Assembly: GCA_946886975.1 (NCBI GenBank)
Contig: CAMPJV010000120.1
Location: 1 to 7,614, forward strand
Reading direction: 5' to 3'
Length of the DNA: 7,614 nt
From: an uncultured Taibaiella sp.
GTDB taxonomy: Bacteria; Bacteroidota; Bacteroidia; Chitinophagales; Chitinophagaceae
Part shown: in pieces, positions 1-6,164 of the stretch
How positions within the stretch are numbered: position 1 is the first letter of the stretch
Layout: each line of letters opens with the position of its first letter
The notes under the pieces: model-generated
Database searches by the model: none
What the model was told of the DNA's origin: nothing
The model's input: only the letters and a program-made list of their open reading frames with translations
Position numbers and translations under genes: made by a program

Positions 1-1036
1 GAATGCCTATGAGGGACTGATTGAAAAGGAGTCTTTTCCCTTCTATGTTTTATTCCTTGAAACGGACCCGGCTCGGGTAGACGTTAATGTGCATCCAACC
101 AAACAGGAGGTAAAGTTTGATGACGACCGGATGATGTATGCATATCTTAATGCAGCCATCAAACACTCACTGGCACGCTACAATATTGCTCCCTCACTTG
201 ACTTTACGCTAAACGCTGAGATAACACAGCTCTCATCCGTGCAGCAGCCGGCCTCTGAAAGGGAGAAAGAGTCTGTTGAAAAAGGATATCTGTATAATAC
301 CTTTACCCAAAAGAACCAGGCCCATTTTATAGAGCAGAAAGACAGCAGACAACGATGGAAGGAGCTGTACGAGATAGCTCAGCGGCCACCGGAGCCTTGG
401 TCTACAACACCTGAAGCGCCTGACAGGATACCAAGCCATAACCTTCATCAGCACAATGACCAGGTACCTGCAAACACTCAGAATATTCTACTGGTTCAGG
501 GCTCCATGCTGATCACAACAGTGAAGTCTGGCCTGATGGTGATCCATATACGTCGGGCACAGGAACGTATCTGGTATGAAAGGCTGTTGCAGGAATGGAA
601 TACGGGACAAACACCAAGTCAACAACTACTTTTCCCGGTTTCCTATGATCTGCCGCCTCACGATGCTATTCTCTTAAATGAAGTTTTATCTGATCTGGCA
701 AGAATCGGGTTTGATATCGCGCCTTTTGGCCAAAATACTTTTGTCGTTCAGGGCGTGCCTACCGCATTACCCTCCGGCGAAGAAAAGAATGTACTCGATG
801 AAGTGCTTGACCAGCTAAGACACGAGTCCAATGATGCAGTGGGGCGGCGATCGGACAAGTTATTAATCCAGCTTGCACGCAGATTATCCTGGAACAAACA
901 CGCTATTCAACACCCAGAGGGACAGCAGGCACTAATAGATGAACTTTTTGCATGTACCCAGCCAGAATACACACCTGACGGAAAGAAAGTATTCACTATG
1001 GTAAAGAAGGATACTCTTGACGACATGCTTGGTTAG
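1..1036 (+). CDS. mutL: DNA mismatch repair protein MutL, C-terminal half (5' truncated by window edge)
   Basis: MutL couples mismatch recognition by MutS to later repair steps in the cytoplasm. The frame is open from the left edge, with the first whole codon at base 2, and gives about 344 residues ending at TAG 1034-1036. Family MutL proteins are roughly 600 residues, so about the C-terminal half is present. The first residues show the signature that ends the GHKL ATPase/transducer region: VDVNVHPTKQEVKF at bases 77-118. The Met at 89 lies inside this motif and is not the true start. A variable, low-conservation linker follows (about bases 190-480), then the C-terminal dimerisation domain (about 485-1033). 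In that domain the usual endonuclease motif DQHA-x2-E-x4-E is replaced by HIRRAQERIWYE (545-580), keeping both Glu but not the Asp. The later Cys/His-rich motifs also look degenerate: YTPDGKK (bases 968-988) stands where CPHGRP is usual. Family identity is secure; loss of nuclease activity is inference. Confidence 0.95.
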   Translation, partial: NAYEGLIEKESFPFYVLFLETDPARVDVNVHPTKQEVKFDDDRMMYAYLNAAIKHSLARYNIAPSLDFTLNAEITQLSSVQQPASEREKESVEKGYLYNTFTQKNQAHFIEQKDSRQRWKELYEIAQRPPEPWSTTPEAPDRIPSHNLHQHNDQVPANTQNILLVQGSMLITTVKSGLMVIHIRRAQERIWYERLLQEWNTGQTPSQQLLFPVSYDLPPHDAILLNEVLSDLARIGFDIAPFGQNTFVVQGVPTALPSGEEKNVLDEVLDQLRHESNDAVGRRSDKLLIQLARRLSWNKHAIQHPEGQQALIDELFACTQPEYTPDGKKVFTMVKKDTLDDMLG

Positions 1037-1070
1037 TGTTCGCTAATCAATATCATTCCCGGGGTACTGT

Positions 1071-1085
1071 AAATTATATAATTTG
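1071..1085 (+). promoter_or_regulatory. AT-rich perfect palindrome, possible promoter or operator of the PaaE-like gene
   Basis: The 76-base spacer between mutL and the PaaE-like gene contains AAATTATATAATTT (1071-1084), which equals its own reverse complement. The overlapping TATAATTTG (1077-1085) resembles the Bacteroidota -7 box TAnnTTTG but has one extra base between TA and TTTG. No good TTTG-type -33 box is seen about 17-20 bases upstream. The site ends 27 bases before the ATG, a plausible leader length. It could be a promoter, an operator, or chance in AT-rich DNA. Confidence 0.3.
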
Positions 1086-1112
1086 CGCCCTGTCTTAGAT
1101 CTGTAACCAAAT

Positions 1113-2201
1113 ATGTCTGTTTCCAAGTTCTATTCGCTAAAGGTAAAAGAGGTAAGGCCAGAAACCTCCGATTGCGTTTCTGTGGCCTTAGAGGTCCCCG
1201 ATGAATTGAAGGAGCTTTTCAGGTTTGCGCCTGGGCAGTACCTGACATTCAAGAAGCATTTAAAGGATGCAGAAATCCGCCGCTCTTATTCAATCTGCTG
1301 CAGCCCGGGAGAGAATGAACTAAGAGTTGCCATTAAGAAAGTAGAAGAGGGCAAGTTCTCCGGGTTTGCAAACATGGAACTTAAGCCAGGCGATCTTCTC
1401 GACGTTATGCCGCCAATGGGGAAGTTTTCTCCGCGTAAGATTGAAAAGACCCATAAACACTATCTGGCTTTTGCCGCGGGAAGTGGCATTACACCAATCA
1501 TGAGTATCATGAAAACGATATTACAGGAAGAGCCAAACAGCGACTTCACTCTTCTATATGGGAACAAGAACCGAAACACTATCATATTCAGGGAAGCGAT
1601 AGAGGGTCTGAAAAATAAGTACATGCAGCGTCTCCGGGTATATCACGTACTAAGCAGGGAGACTATGGATGTTCCTCTTTTCAATGGCCGTATTGATGCT
1701 CAGAAAACACTCGATTTTAGTCAGTCCCTGATTGATATTGAGTCAATAGACGAAGCTTTTATCTGCGGACCTGAAGACATGCTTATTGCTGTTCGCAAGC
1801 AGCTGGTGGATCTGGGCATGAAATCGGAGAATGTCCACATTGAGCTTTTTACTTCACCAGACCAGCCGAAGGAAACACACGAAAAATGGCTCAAAGAGCA
1901 TGCTAGAGAGGGCAGCGCTGTGAGTAAGGTGAGTATCCGCCTTGACGGCGCCACATTTGACATGGACCTTTCCTTCAACGGAGATAGCATACTGGACGCG
2001 GCATTGAAGAACGGAGCAGACTTACCCTATGCGTGCAAAGGTGGCGTATGTTCGACATGCAGAGCCAAGCTTGTGGAAGGAGAAGTGGAGATGGAAGTAA
2101 ACTATTCCCTGGAGAAGGACGAATTGGCTAAAGGATTTGTCCTTACCTGCCAGTCGCATCCGAAAACAGAGCGGGTGGTGATTGACTTTGACGCCAGATA
2201 A
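1113..2201 (+). CDS. PaaE-like flavin and 2Fe-2S oxidoreductase (ferredoxin-NADP reductase fold)
   Basis: Probable soluble NAD(P)H-dependent reductase that passes electrons through FAD to a plant-type 2Fe-2S centre and on to a partner oxygenase. The 362-residue length and domain order match PaaE of the phenylacetyl-CoA epoxidase (about 356 residues in E. coli). Domains in order: an FAD-binding beta barrel (about 1-108) with the RxYS motif at R57-S60; an NAD(P)-binding domain (about 110-245) with GSGITP at 123-128 and CGPEDM at 218-223; and a C-terminal ferredoxin domain (about 270-362) with cluster ligands C308, C313, C316 and C346 in a CX4CX2CX29C pattern. ATG 1113 starts directly before the conserved barrel, with no Shine-Dalgarno. 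It follows mutL on the same strand after 76 bases. No paaABCD oxygenase genes are in the window, so the partner is unknown and the symbol paaE is withheld; reductases of other oxygenases share this architecture. Confidence 0.88.
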   Translation: MSVSKFYSLKVKEVRPETSDCVSVALEVPDELKELFRFAPGQYLTFKKHLKDAEIRRSYSICCSPGENELRVAIKKVEEGKFSGFANMELKPGDLLDVMPPMGKFSPRKIEKTHKHYLAFAAGSGITPIMSIMKTILQEEPNSDFTLLYGNKNRNTIIFREAIEGLKNKYMQRLRVYHVLSRETMDVPLFNGRIDAQKTLDFSQSLIDIESIDEAFICGPEDMLIAVRKQLVDLGMKSENVHIELFTSPDQPKETHEKWLKEHAREGSAVSKVSIRLDGATFDMDLSFNGDSILDAALKNGADLPYACKGGVCSTCRAKLVEGEVEMEVNYSLEKDELAKGFVLTCQSHPKTERVVIDFDAR

Positions 2202-2205
2202 GCAG

Positions 2206-2601
2206 TTAAAACAACCGTTTTCTCATTTGTTTCTTTTCAGACTCCCTGCGTTTGGAGTCAAGGCGTCTCTCCTTAGCTGCTTTTGATGGCCTTGTTGGTT
2301 TGCGCTTCTTTTGCTTTACGATACTCTGCGCAACCAACTCCACCATTTTCCGTAGTGCTATTTCTTTGTTTTCGAGCTGTGATCTCGATTCACTGCTTCG
2401 AACAATCAAATAACCCTCTTTGTTGATTCGGTTCTTGAGCTTATCCAGTATCATTTCCTTTTCCTCAGGTCCGAAGGCAAGAGAGGCAGGTACACACCAC
2501 CAAGCCTCGGCCATTGTCTCCACTTTGTTCACATTTTGTCCGCCCTTGCCCCCGCTCCGCGCTGTTTTGAAGAATACCTCACGTGAAAATTCCCTTTCCA
2601 T
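2206..2601 (-). CDS. arfB: Alternative ribosome-rescue aminoacyl-tRNA hydrolase ArfB (YaeJ family)
   Basis: ArfB enters the A site of ribosomes stalled on truncated mRNA and hydrolyses the peptidyl-tRNA. The 131-residue product has the class I release-factor-like catalytic domain (about 1-90) with the GGQ motif at G20-Q22 in the context SGGKGGQNVNKVET. A Lys/Arg-rich tail follows (about 97-130); in this family the tail inserts into the empty mRNA channel. The small size, with no codon-recognition domain, separates it from PrfA and PrfB. I chose ATG 2601 because MEREFSREVFF puts the GGQ at the depth usual for ArfB. An in-frame GTG at 2625 would add eight residues (MQALLFCT) that do not look conserved. 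It lies 80 bases downstream of the AAA+ ATPase gene on the same strand and may be read from the same transcript. It converges on the PaaE-like gene with a 4-base gap. Confidence 0.92.
   Translation of the reverse strand: MEREFSREVFFKTARSGGKGGQNVNKVETMAEAWWCVPASLAFGPEEKEMILDKLKNRINKEGYLIVRSSESRSQLENKEIALRKMVELVAQSIVKQKKRKPTRPSKAAKERRLDSKRRESEKKQMRKRLF
2208..2221. terminator. Very weak AT-rich hairpin at the convergent gene junction
   Basis: AAAAC (2208-2212) pairs with GTTTT (2217-2221) around an AACC loop, at the junction of the two converging genes and just inside the arfB 3' end. The A-run and T-run flanks would give U-rich 3' sides in both directions, so a bidirectional terminator is conceivable. 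The 5-bp stem with one G-C pair is too weak to call with confidence. It is the only hairpin I see near the junction. Confidence 0.15.
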
Positions 2602-2602
2602 A

Positions 2603-2625
2603 GTGCAAAATAACAAGGCTTGCAC
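2603..2625 (-). repeat. Inverted repeat directly before the arfB start codon
   Basis: GTGCAA (2603-2608) and TTGCAC (2620-2625) are perfect 6-base inverted arms around an 11-base loop. On the coding strand the hairpin would end one base before the ATG at 2601, where it could mask ribosome access in the mRNA or serve as a protein-binding site. The alternative GTG start codon sits in the distal arm. It could be chance: a 6-bp perfect stem is not rare. Confidence 0.3.
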
Positions 2626-2681
2626 ATACTTCTATGCTCAACTTCGTTATGGAATCCTGACTGCGTTATTTTATAGCTGCT

Positions 2682-4208
2682 TTAGAAGTCCTCCTCATCG
2701 TCTTCATCAACGGTACCAAAATTCATATTGAGCATGCTTCCCAGAATATCTCCAAAGCTATAGCCGCCGCTTTCAACGCCCTTCTTACTTATCAGGGAGA
2801 ACTCAGAAAGTCCATGGAGGAGGAACTCCATCAGTAAGGCTGCCTGCGCCTCATCAGCATTGGGATAGTAATGCTTTACGGCAGCATACAGGCCATCTAC
2901 CTGGTATAGCCGCTGTATGTAATCCGCATCGTTTTCGTCCTGCAGAAGCAAGAGCTCATTGCCTTTACCAAACCAGTCGATAACAGGCTGATAGGGACTT
3001 AATTTCTGTTTCCTGTTCTGAGGTTCTTTAGCAGTTCTTTTAAAGGTCTGGGGGTCGGGAAAGTGTTGAGTGAATAGAGATCGTATGGCTTGGCCGATCA
3101 AGCGGAAGGCCACATTTGTAGGGCCTTCTTGTTCACCCTCGTATACGAGTTCTATTTTACCTGTTATTGCCGGCATCACACCGATGAAGTCAGAGATACG
3201 CACAATGGTGCGCTTACTGTTTTCCTTCAGGGCCCTTCGCTCGGCAGTACTTATCAGGTTCTCAAAAGCGCTTATTGTTAGTCGTGCTGAAACCCCGCTC
3301 TTCTGGTCGACGTACTCACTTTTGCGCGCTTCCATGGCAATCTGCTCCACAAGCATCGTACACAGATCCGGCACTACGACTCTTTGCAGCTGCTCTGCGA
3401 GTACATCCGCCTCCTGCTCGGTAATGGCTTTAGACAGCTCAATAGTTTTGGGATAGTGTGTAATTATCTGACTTTCTATCCTGTCCTTTAAAGGAGTCAC
3501 TATGCTTCCCCGGTTGGTATAATCCTCCGGATTTGCCGTAAAAATGAAGAGTATGTCAAGAGGTAGCCGCAACTTAAAGCCTCTTATCTGTATGTCACCT
3601 TCCTGAAGGATGTTGAATAAAGACACCTGTATGCGCGCCTGCAGGTCAGGCAGCTCGTTGATAACAAATATACCCCTGTGGGAACGTGGAATGATGCCGT
3701 AGTGGATCACACGCTCATCTGCAAAACTCAGACGGAGGTTGGCTGCTTTTATAGGGTCTACGTCCCCTATGAGGTCAGCCACTGAAACATCCGGTGTAGC
3801 AAGCTTTTCTCCATACCGCTCGCTTCTGTGCATCCAGGCTATTGGCGTCTCATCTCCTTTCTCATCAATAAGATTCCGGGCGTAGAGTGAAATAGGGGCA
3901 AAGGGATTGTCATTGATCTCGCTCCCTTCCACCACGGGCATCCACTCGTCCATCAAGTTTACCATTTCCCTCGCCATCCTTGTTTTTGCCTGCCCGCGCA
4001 GACCAAGGAAAAGTATATTGTGGCGAGACAAGAGAGCCCGTTCCACATCAGGTATTACCGTGTCCTCGTAACCAAGTATTCCCTTAAAGATCTGCTGCTT
4101 TTGCTGAATCGACTGGATAAGATTCTCTCTTATCTCATGTTTTACACTTCTGTTCTTATACCCGGACTCCTTTAACTCTCCTAATGTCCTGCTTGTTGGC
4201 TGCTGCAT
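2682..4208 (-). CDS. MoxR-like AAA+ ATPase (magnesium-chelatase-like superfamily)
   Basis: Probable cytoplasmic AAA+ remodelling ATPase of 508 residues. After a charged, probably helical N-terminus (1-45), the AAA+ core shows Walker A GLRGQAKT at 69-76 (the Ala before Lys is common in MoxR proteins), the Walker B region RGIFVINELPDL at 178-189 with Asn-Glu in place of Asp-Glu, sensor 1 FIFTANPED at 221-229, and the arginine-bearing TPLKDRI at 238-244. A helical lid and a C-terminal domain follow, ending in an acidic tail (DEDDEEDF) after a Gly/Met/Asn-rich stretch. The INELPDL form is, to my recollection, typical of one subgroup often annotated as magnesium chelatase or sigma-54-interacting protein, so the Asn need not mean inactivity. 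Relatives usually act with a VWA-domain partner to assemble or activate other proteins; none is adjacent here. Start ATG 4208, with no Shine-Dalgarno and a candidate promoter 30 bases upstream. The substrate is unknown. Confidence 0.85.
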   Translation of the reverse strand: MQQPTSRTLGELKESGYKNRSVKHEIRENLIQSIQQKQQIFKGILGYEDTVIPDVERALLSRHNILFLGLRGQAKTRMAREMVNLMDEWMPVVEGSEINDNPFAPISLYARNLIDEKGDETPIAWMHRSERYGEKLATPDVSVADLIGDVDPIKAANLRLSFADERVIHYGIIPRSHRGIFVINELPDLQARIQVSLFNILQEGDIQIRGFKLRLPLDILFIFTANPEDYTNRGSIVTPLKDRIESQIITHYPKTIELSKAITEQEADVLAEQLQRVVVPDLCTMLVEQIAMEARKSEYVDQKSGVSARLTISAFENLISTAERRALKENSKRTIVRISDFIGVMPAITGKIELVYEGEQEGPTNVAFRLIGQAIRSLFTQHFPDPQTFKRTAKEPQNRKQKLSPYQPVIDWFGKGNELLLLQDENDADYIQRLYQVDGLYAAVKHYYPNADEAQAALLMEFLLHGLSEFSLISKKGVESGGYSFGDILGSMLNMNFGTVDEDDEEDF

Positions 4209-4237
4209 GGAAACGGTCTGATGTTTGATCCCTTTTA

Positions 4238-4266
4238 TAAAGATAGCAGAACTCGCCGTTTGGAAA
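4238..4266 (-). promoter_or_regulatory. Candidate Bacteroidota-type promoter for the AAA+ ATPase gene
   Basis: On the coding strand TATCTTTA (4245-4238) matches TAnnTTTG except for the last base. TTTC (4266-4263) lies 17 bases upstream as an imperfect -33 TTTG. This predicts a leader of roughly 25 bases before the ATG at 4208. It lies in the 99-base spacer after the exported-protein gene, so the ATPase may be transcribed both from here and by readthrough. Confidence 0.35.
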
Positions 4267-4307
4267 AAAGATGTGGCAACATAGGGATATAGCGGTCGTC
4301 GATAATC

Positions 4308-5369
4308 TTACTGACCATGCATGCCAAACTCAAGCATTTCATCGAGTGACATCACTTTCTTTGGCGAAATGGGCAGTTCGACAAACTTCACAACATATTC
4401 TGTCTTATCGCTGCTTGACGCATAGCTGCCGCTGTAGACACTATCCTTTAGCTTCAACTCCATGCCGCCAAGGTCCTCGCTGAAAAGCCAGGAACCATCA
4501 GCGCTCCTGGAGACATCCATTTTCACGTATTCATCCTGATCGCCAAATTTAAAAAGGGCTTCCCAGCTACAGATCACTTCAGGACATCCGCCCTTGATGT
4601 ACCTGACGTAAAGCTGCACCTGTATCTCATTGTCGAAGGTGCCCTTATAGAACTTCCTGTCCAATACCTCCTTCATGGAGGAGGGCTTGTCTTCATCCTC
4701 CTCTTCTTCCGTAGAGGTATGATGCTTTGCTATGGTATTCTCTTCCTTTATACCCAACTCAAGATTTCTCAGTCTTTTCTTCTCAGCCGCAAGCTTTTCC
4801 TTAAACTGATCTTTGGTGGAGGCTTCAAAGATATTGGCCAACTCACCCCCGTACCATAAATCATGGATCTGCATGACGTCGAAAACAGTAAAACAATATG
4901 TGCGCCGGGTCAGCTGATCCTTCACAAAGACATAGCCGAGAAAGCGCAGCGGAGCTATCTTTTCATTAATAATACCGCGGCCCTCTCTTATCTTATCGAG
5001 CTCATACCTCAGAAAAATGATCCTTTCCCAATGGATACCTGCTCTCGTGCCTTGAGACAAGAAGGCATCAAAGTTCTTGGCTATTTCCAGCTTCAGGGAA
5101 GAGTCATAGTCCAGCCTTGCTTCATAATTGTTCTGCAGATATTGAACACGTTTAAAGGATTCTGATTCTTTGTCGGCGTGCTCCATGATAAGCTTCGCCA
5201 TAAAATCAAAGCCAGGAAACAGGTCGGCATAGGATCTGCTGTCTTTCGTCTGAAGGCTGTAGATGAGGCTTTCTACAAGCTCAGCCTCTGTTTTCACCTG
5301 GGCATAAGCAGCCGTACCATGCATTACAGCACCCAACAGAACAAACAATATGTACTTGTAGAACCTCAT
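4308..5369 (-). CDS. Exported protein of unknown function with acidic linker
   Basis: I do not recognise this 353-residue protein. It begins with a clear Sec signal peptide: MRFYKY, a hydrophobic core ILFVLLGAV, and a likely cleavage site AYA/Q at 23-24. No lipobox Cys and no later membrane segment are seen, so it is probably periplasmic. Residues 25-180 look helical and mixed. A charged, coiled-coil-like stretch at about 186-210 leads into a low-complexity acidic linker with EEEEDED at 221-227. The C-terminal part (about 236-335) has alternating polar/hydrophobic strands (VQLYVRYIK, EYVVKFVEL) and a CPEVIC pair (C262, C267), suggesting a beta-rich domain. The start is set by the signal peptide; a candidate promoter lies 62 bases upstream. 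It precedes the MoxR-like ATPase by 99 bases on the same strand, so a shared pathway is possible but unproven. Confidence 0.75.
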   Translation of the reverse strand: MRFYKYILFVLLGAVMHGTAAYAQVKTEAELVESLIYSLQTKDSRSYADLFPGFDFMAKLIMEHADKESESFKRVQYLQNNYEARLDYDSSLKLEIAKNFDAFLSQGTRAGIHWERIIFLRYELDKIREGRGIINEKIAPLRFLGYVFVKDQLTRRTYCFTVFDVMQIHDLWYGGELANIFEASTKDQFKEKLAAEKKRLRNLELGIKEENTIAKHHTSTEEEEDEDKPSSMKEVLDRKFYKGTFDNEIQVQLYVRYIKGGCPEVICSWEALFKFGDQDEYVKMDVSRSADGSWLFSEDLGGMELKLKDSVYSGSYASSSDKTEYVVKFVELPISPKKVMSLDEMLEFGMHGQ

Positions 5370-5430
5370 TTGAAAACCATCAAAATTAACTCATACAAGA
5401 TAGTCCAGATGTTAAAAATCCGTCTGTTTA

Positions 5431-5459
5431 CAAAGGTAAGAGGCTACTTGCCAGTCTAA
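5431..5459 (-). promoter_or_regulatory. Candidate Bacteroidota-type promoter for the exported-protein gene
   Basis: On the coding strand TACCTTTG (5438-5431) is an exact TAnnTTTG -7 box. TTAG (5459-5456) sits 17 bases upstream as an imperfect -33 element. The predicted leader is about 55 bases to ATG 5369. A second exact box, TAATTTTG (5388-5381), lies much closer to the ATG and would leave almost no leader, so I favour this one. The spacer separates the arsC-like operon end from the next gene block, which fits a promoter here. Confidence 0.45.
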
Positions 5460-5463
5460 CTGG
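5451..5463. repeat. Short inverted repeat overlapping the -33 region of the candidate promoter
   Basis: CCAGT (5451-5455) and ACTGG (5459-5463) are perfect arms around a 3-base centre. The repeat covers the predicted -33 element of the exported-protein promoter and lies 15-27 bases beyond the arsC-like stop codon. It could be a regulator-binding site or a small 3' hairpin of the sco operon transcript; no U-run follows on the - strand, so an intrinsic terminator is unlikely. Confidence 0.3.
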
Positions 5464-5478
5464 ACGCCGCAAAAAAGG

Positions 5479-5832
5479 CTAAATAAACTCCAATATTTTT
5501 TCAGGAGGGCGGGCGATGATGGCTTTATCATCTCGCTCGACTACCGGGCGCTGGATAAGAACCGGATGCTCAACCAGCAGGTCTAACCACTCCTCTTCGC
5601 TTAGGGCTGTATTGATAAACCTACTCTGGTAAAGTTCTTCCGATCTTCGGACCAGCTCCGAGGGATTCATTTTCAGCTTGCCCAGCAGTTCGCGAAGTTC
5701 CTGTTTGGAAAGTGGGTCGACGAGATACCACCTTACCTGATGGGGAACGGCCTTTTCCTGCAATATTTCCAACGCACCACGGCATTTGCTGCACTCCCCA
5801 TTGTGATAGATCGTGATTTCACTCATACTCAT
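5479..5832 (-). CDS. arsC: ArsC-family protein (glutaredoxin-type arsenate reductase-like) with a CxxC motif
   Basis: A thioredoxin-fold ArsC-family protein of 117 residues, the usual length. The first strand and active loop TIYHNGECSKC align with E. coli ArsC TIYHNPACGTS, giving catalytic C14 and, unusually, a second Cys at 17 where ArsC normally has Ser. The three Arg that bind the oxyanion in E. coli ArsC appear conserved: R62 (ELVRR), R95 (LIQRPVV) and R108 (IARPPEK). Arsenate reduction with glutathione/glutaredoxin is the family activity, but many chromosomal members are untested and Spx-like redox roles are an alternative given CxxC. The start at 5832 makes an ATGA overlap with the csaA stop, implying translational coupling. 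A second ATG at 5826 gives MSEITIYHN, which matches the E. coli length exactly. An upstream in-frame extension to 5919 only shadows csaA. No ars regulator or arsenite pump is nearby. Confidence 0.85.
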   Translation of the reverse strand: MSMSEITIYHNGECSKCRGALEILQEKAVPHQVRWYLVDPLSKQELRELLGKLKMNPSELVRRSEELYQSRFINTALSEEEWLDLLVEHPVLIQRPVVERDDKAIIARPPEKILEFI

Positions 5833-6164
5833 GCTATCTTTAATCCGTTGGTCACATTTTGAGATGGTTGCAGGAGCACTACTCCTGAGTCGCTGCCCAC
5901 TACTCCCAAAACAAGGCACTCTGAGATAAAAGGGCCTATCTGCTTCGGAGGGAAATTGACGACAGCAACTACCTGCATGCCTACTATATTCTCCAATGAA
6001 TATAAATCTGTGATCTGTGCTGAGGATGCCTTGACTCCTATCTCACCAAAATCTATCCGCAGCCGATATGCAGCCTTTCTTGCTTCCGGGAACTTTTCTG
6101 CGCCTATGATCGTCCCGACCCGCATATCTATCTTCTCGAAGTCGCTCCAGCTAATGGTGCTCAT
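5829..6164 (-). CDS. csaA: CsaA, chaperone-like tRNA-binding-domain protein
   Basis: CsaA is a small homodimeric OB-fold protein related to the tRNA-binding domains of methionyl- and phenylalanyl-tRNA synthetases. In Bacillus it has export-related chaperone activity. The 111-residue product matches the family along its full length (B. subtilis CsaA is 110): DFEKIDMRVGTI at 8-19, KASSAQIT at 45-52, VVNFPPKQIGPF at 68-79, and the ending VVLLQPSQNVTNGLKI. The ATG at 6164 overlaps the scoB stop by one base (TGATG), and its own TGA overlaps the next ATG. It is therefore a middle gene of a tightly coupled operon. Its link to ketoacid CoA transfer is not obvious; passive hitchhiking in the operon is as likely as a functional tie. 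Confidence 0.93.
   Translation of the reverse strand: MSTISWSDFEKIDMRVGTIIGAEKFPEARKAAYRLRIDFGEIGVKASSAQITDLYSLENIVGMQVVAVVNFPPKQIGPFISECLVLGVVGSDSGVVLLQPSQNVTNGLKIA

Noticed and set aside
233..454. 73-residue - strand open frame inside mutL
   Set aside because: It lies antisense to the MutL linker, with no start context or motif supporting a gene.
2420..2731. 103-residue + strand open frame spanning the arfB start and spacer
   Set aside because: It overlaps the arfB and AAA+ coding sequence antisense and shows low-complexity Ser/Phe composition with no family signal.
3070..3456. 128-residue + strand open frame
   Set aside because: It is antisense within the AAA+ ATPase gene, Ser-rich and without motifs; a codon-bias shadow.
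4211..4261. AAACGG/CCGTTT inverted arms 39 bases apart around the AAA+ promoter region
   Set aside because: Six-base arms at that distance are expected by chance, and one arm lies upstream of the predicted transcript start.
5381..5388. Second exact TAnnTTTG box (TAATTTTG on the - strand)
   Set aside because: It is only about 12 bases from the ATG of the exported-protein gene, so the transcript would be almost leaderless; kept only as an alternative.
5178..5459. 93-residue + strand open frame across the exported-protein start and its upstream spacer
   Set aside because: It is antisense to the signal peptide region and promoter, with no recognisable domain.
5833..5919. N-terminal extension of the arsC-like frame
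   Set aside because: It is out of frame inside csaA, adds 29 residues absent from ArsC proteins, and the ATGA junction gives a better start.
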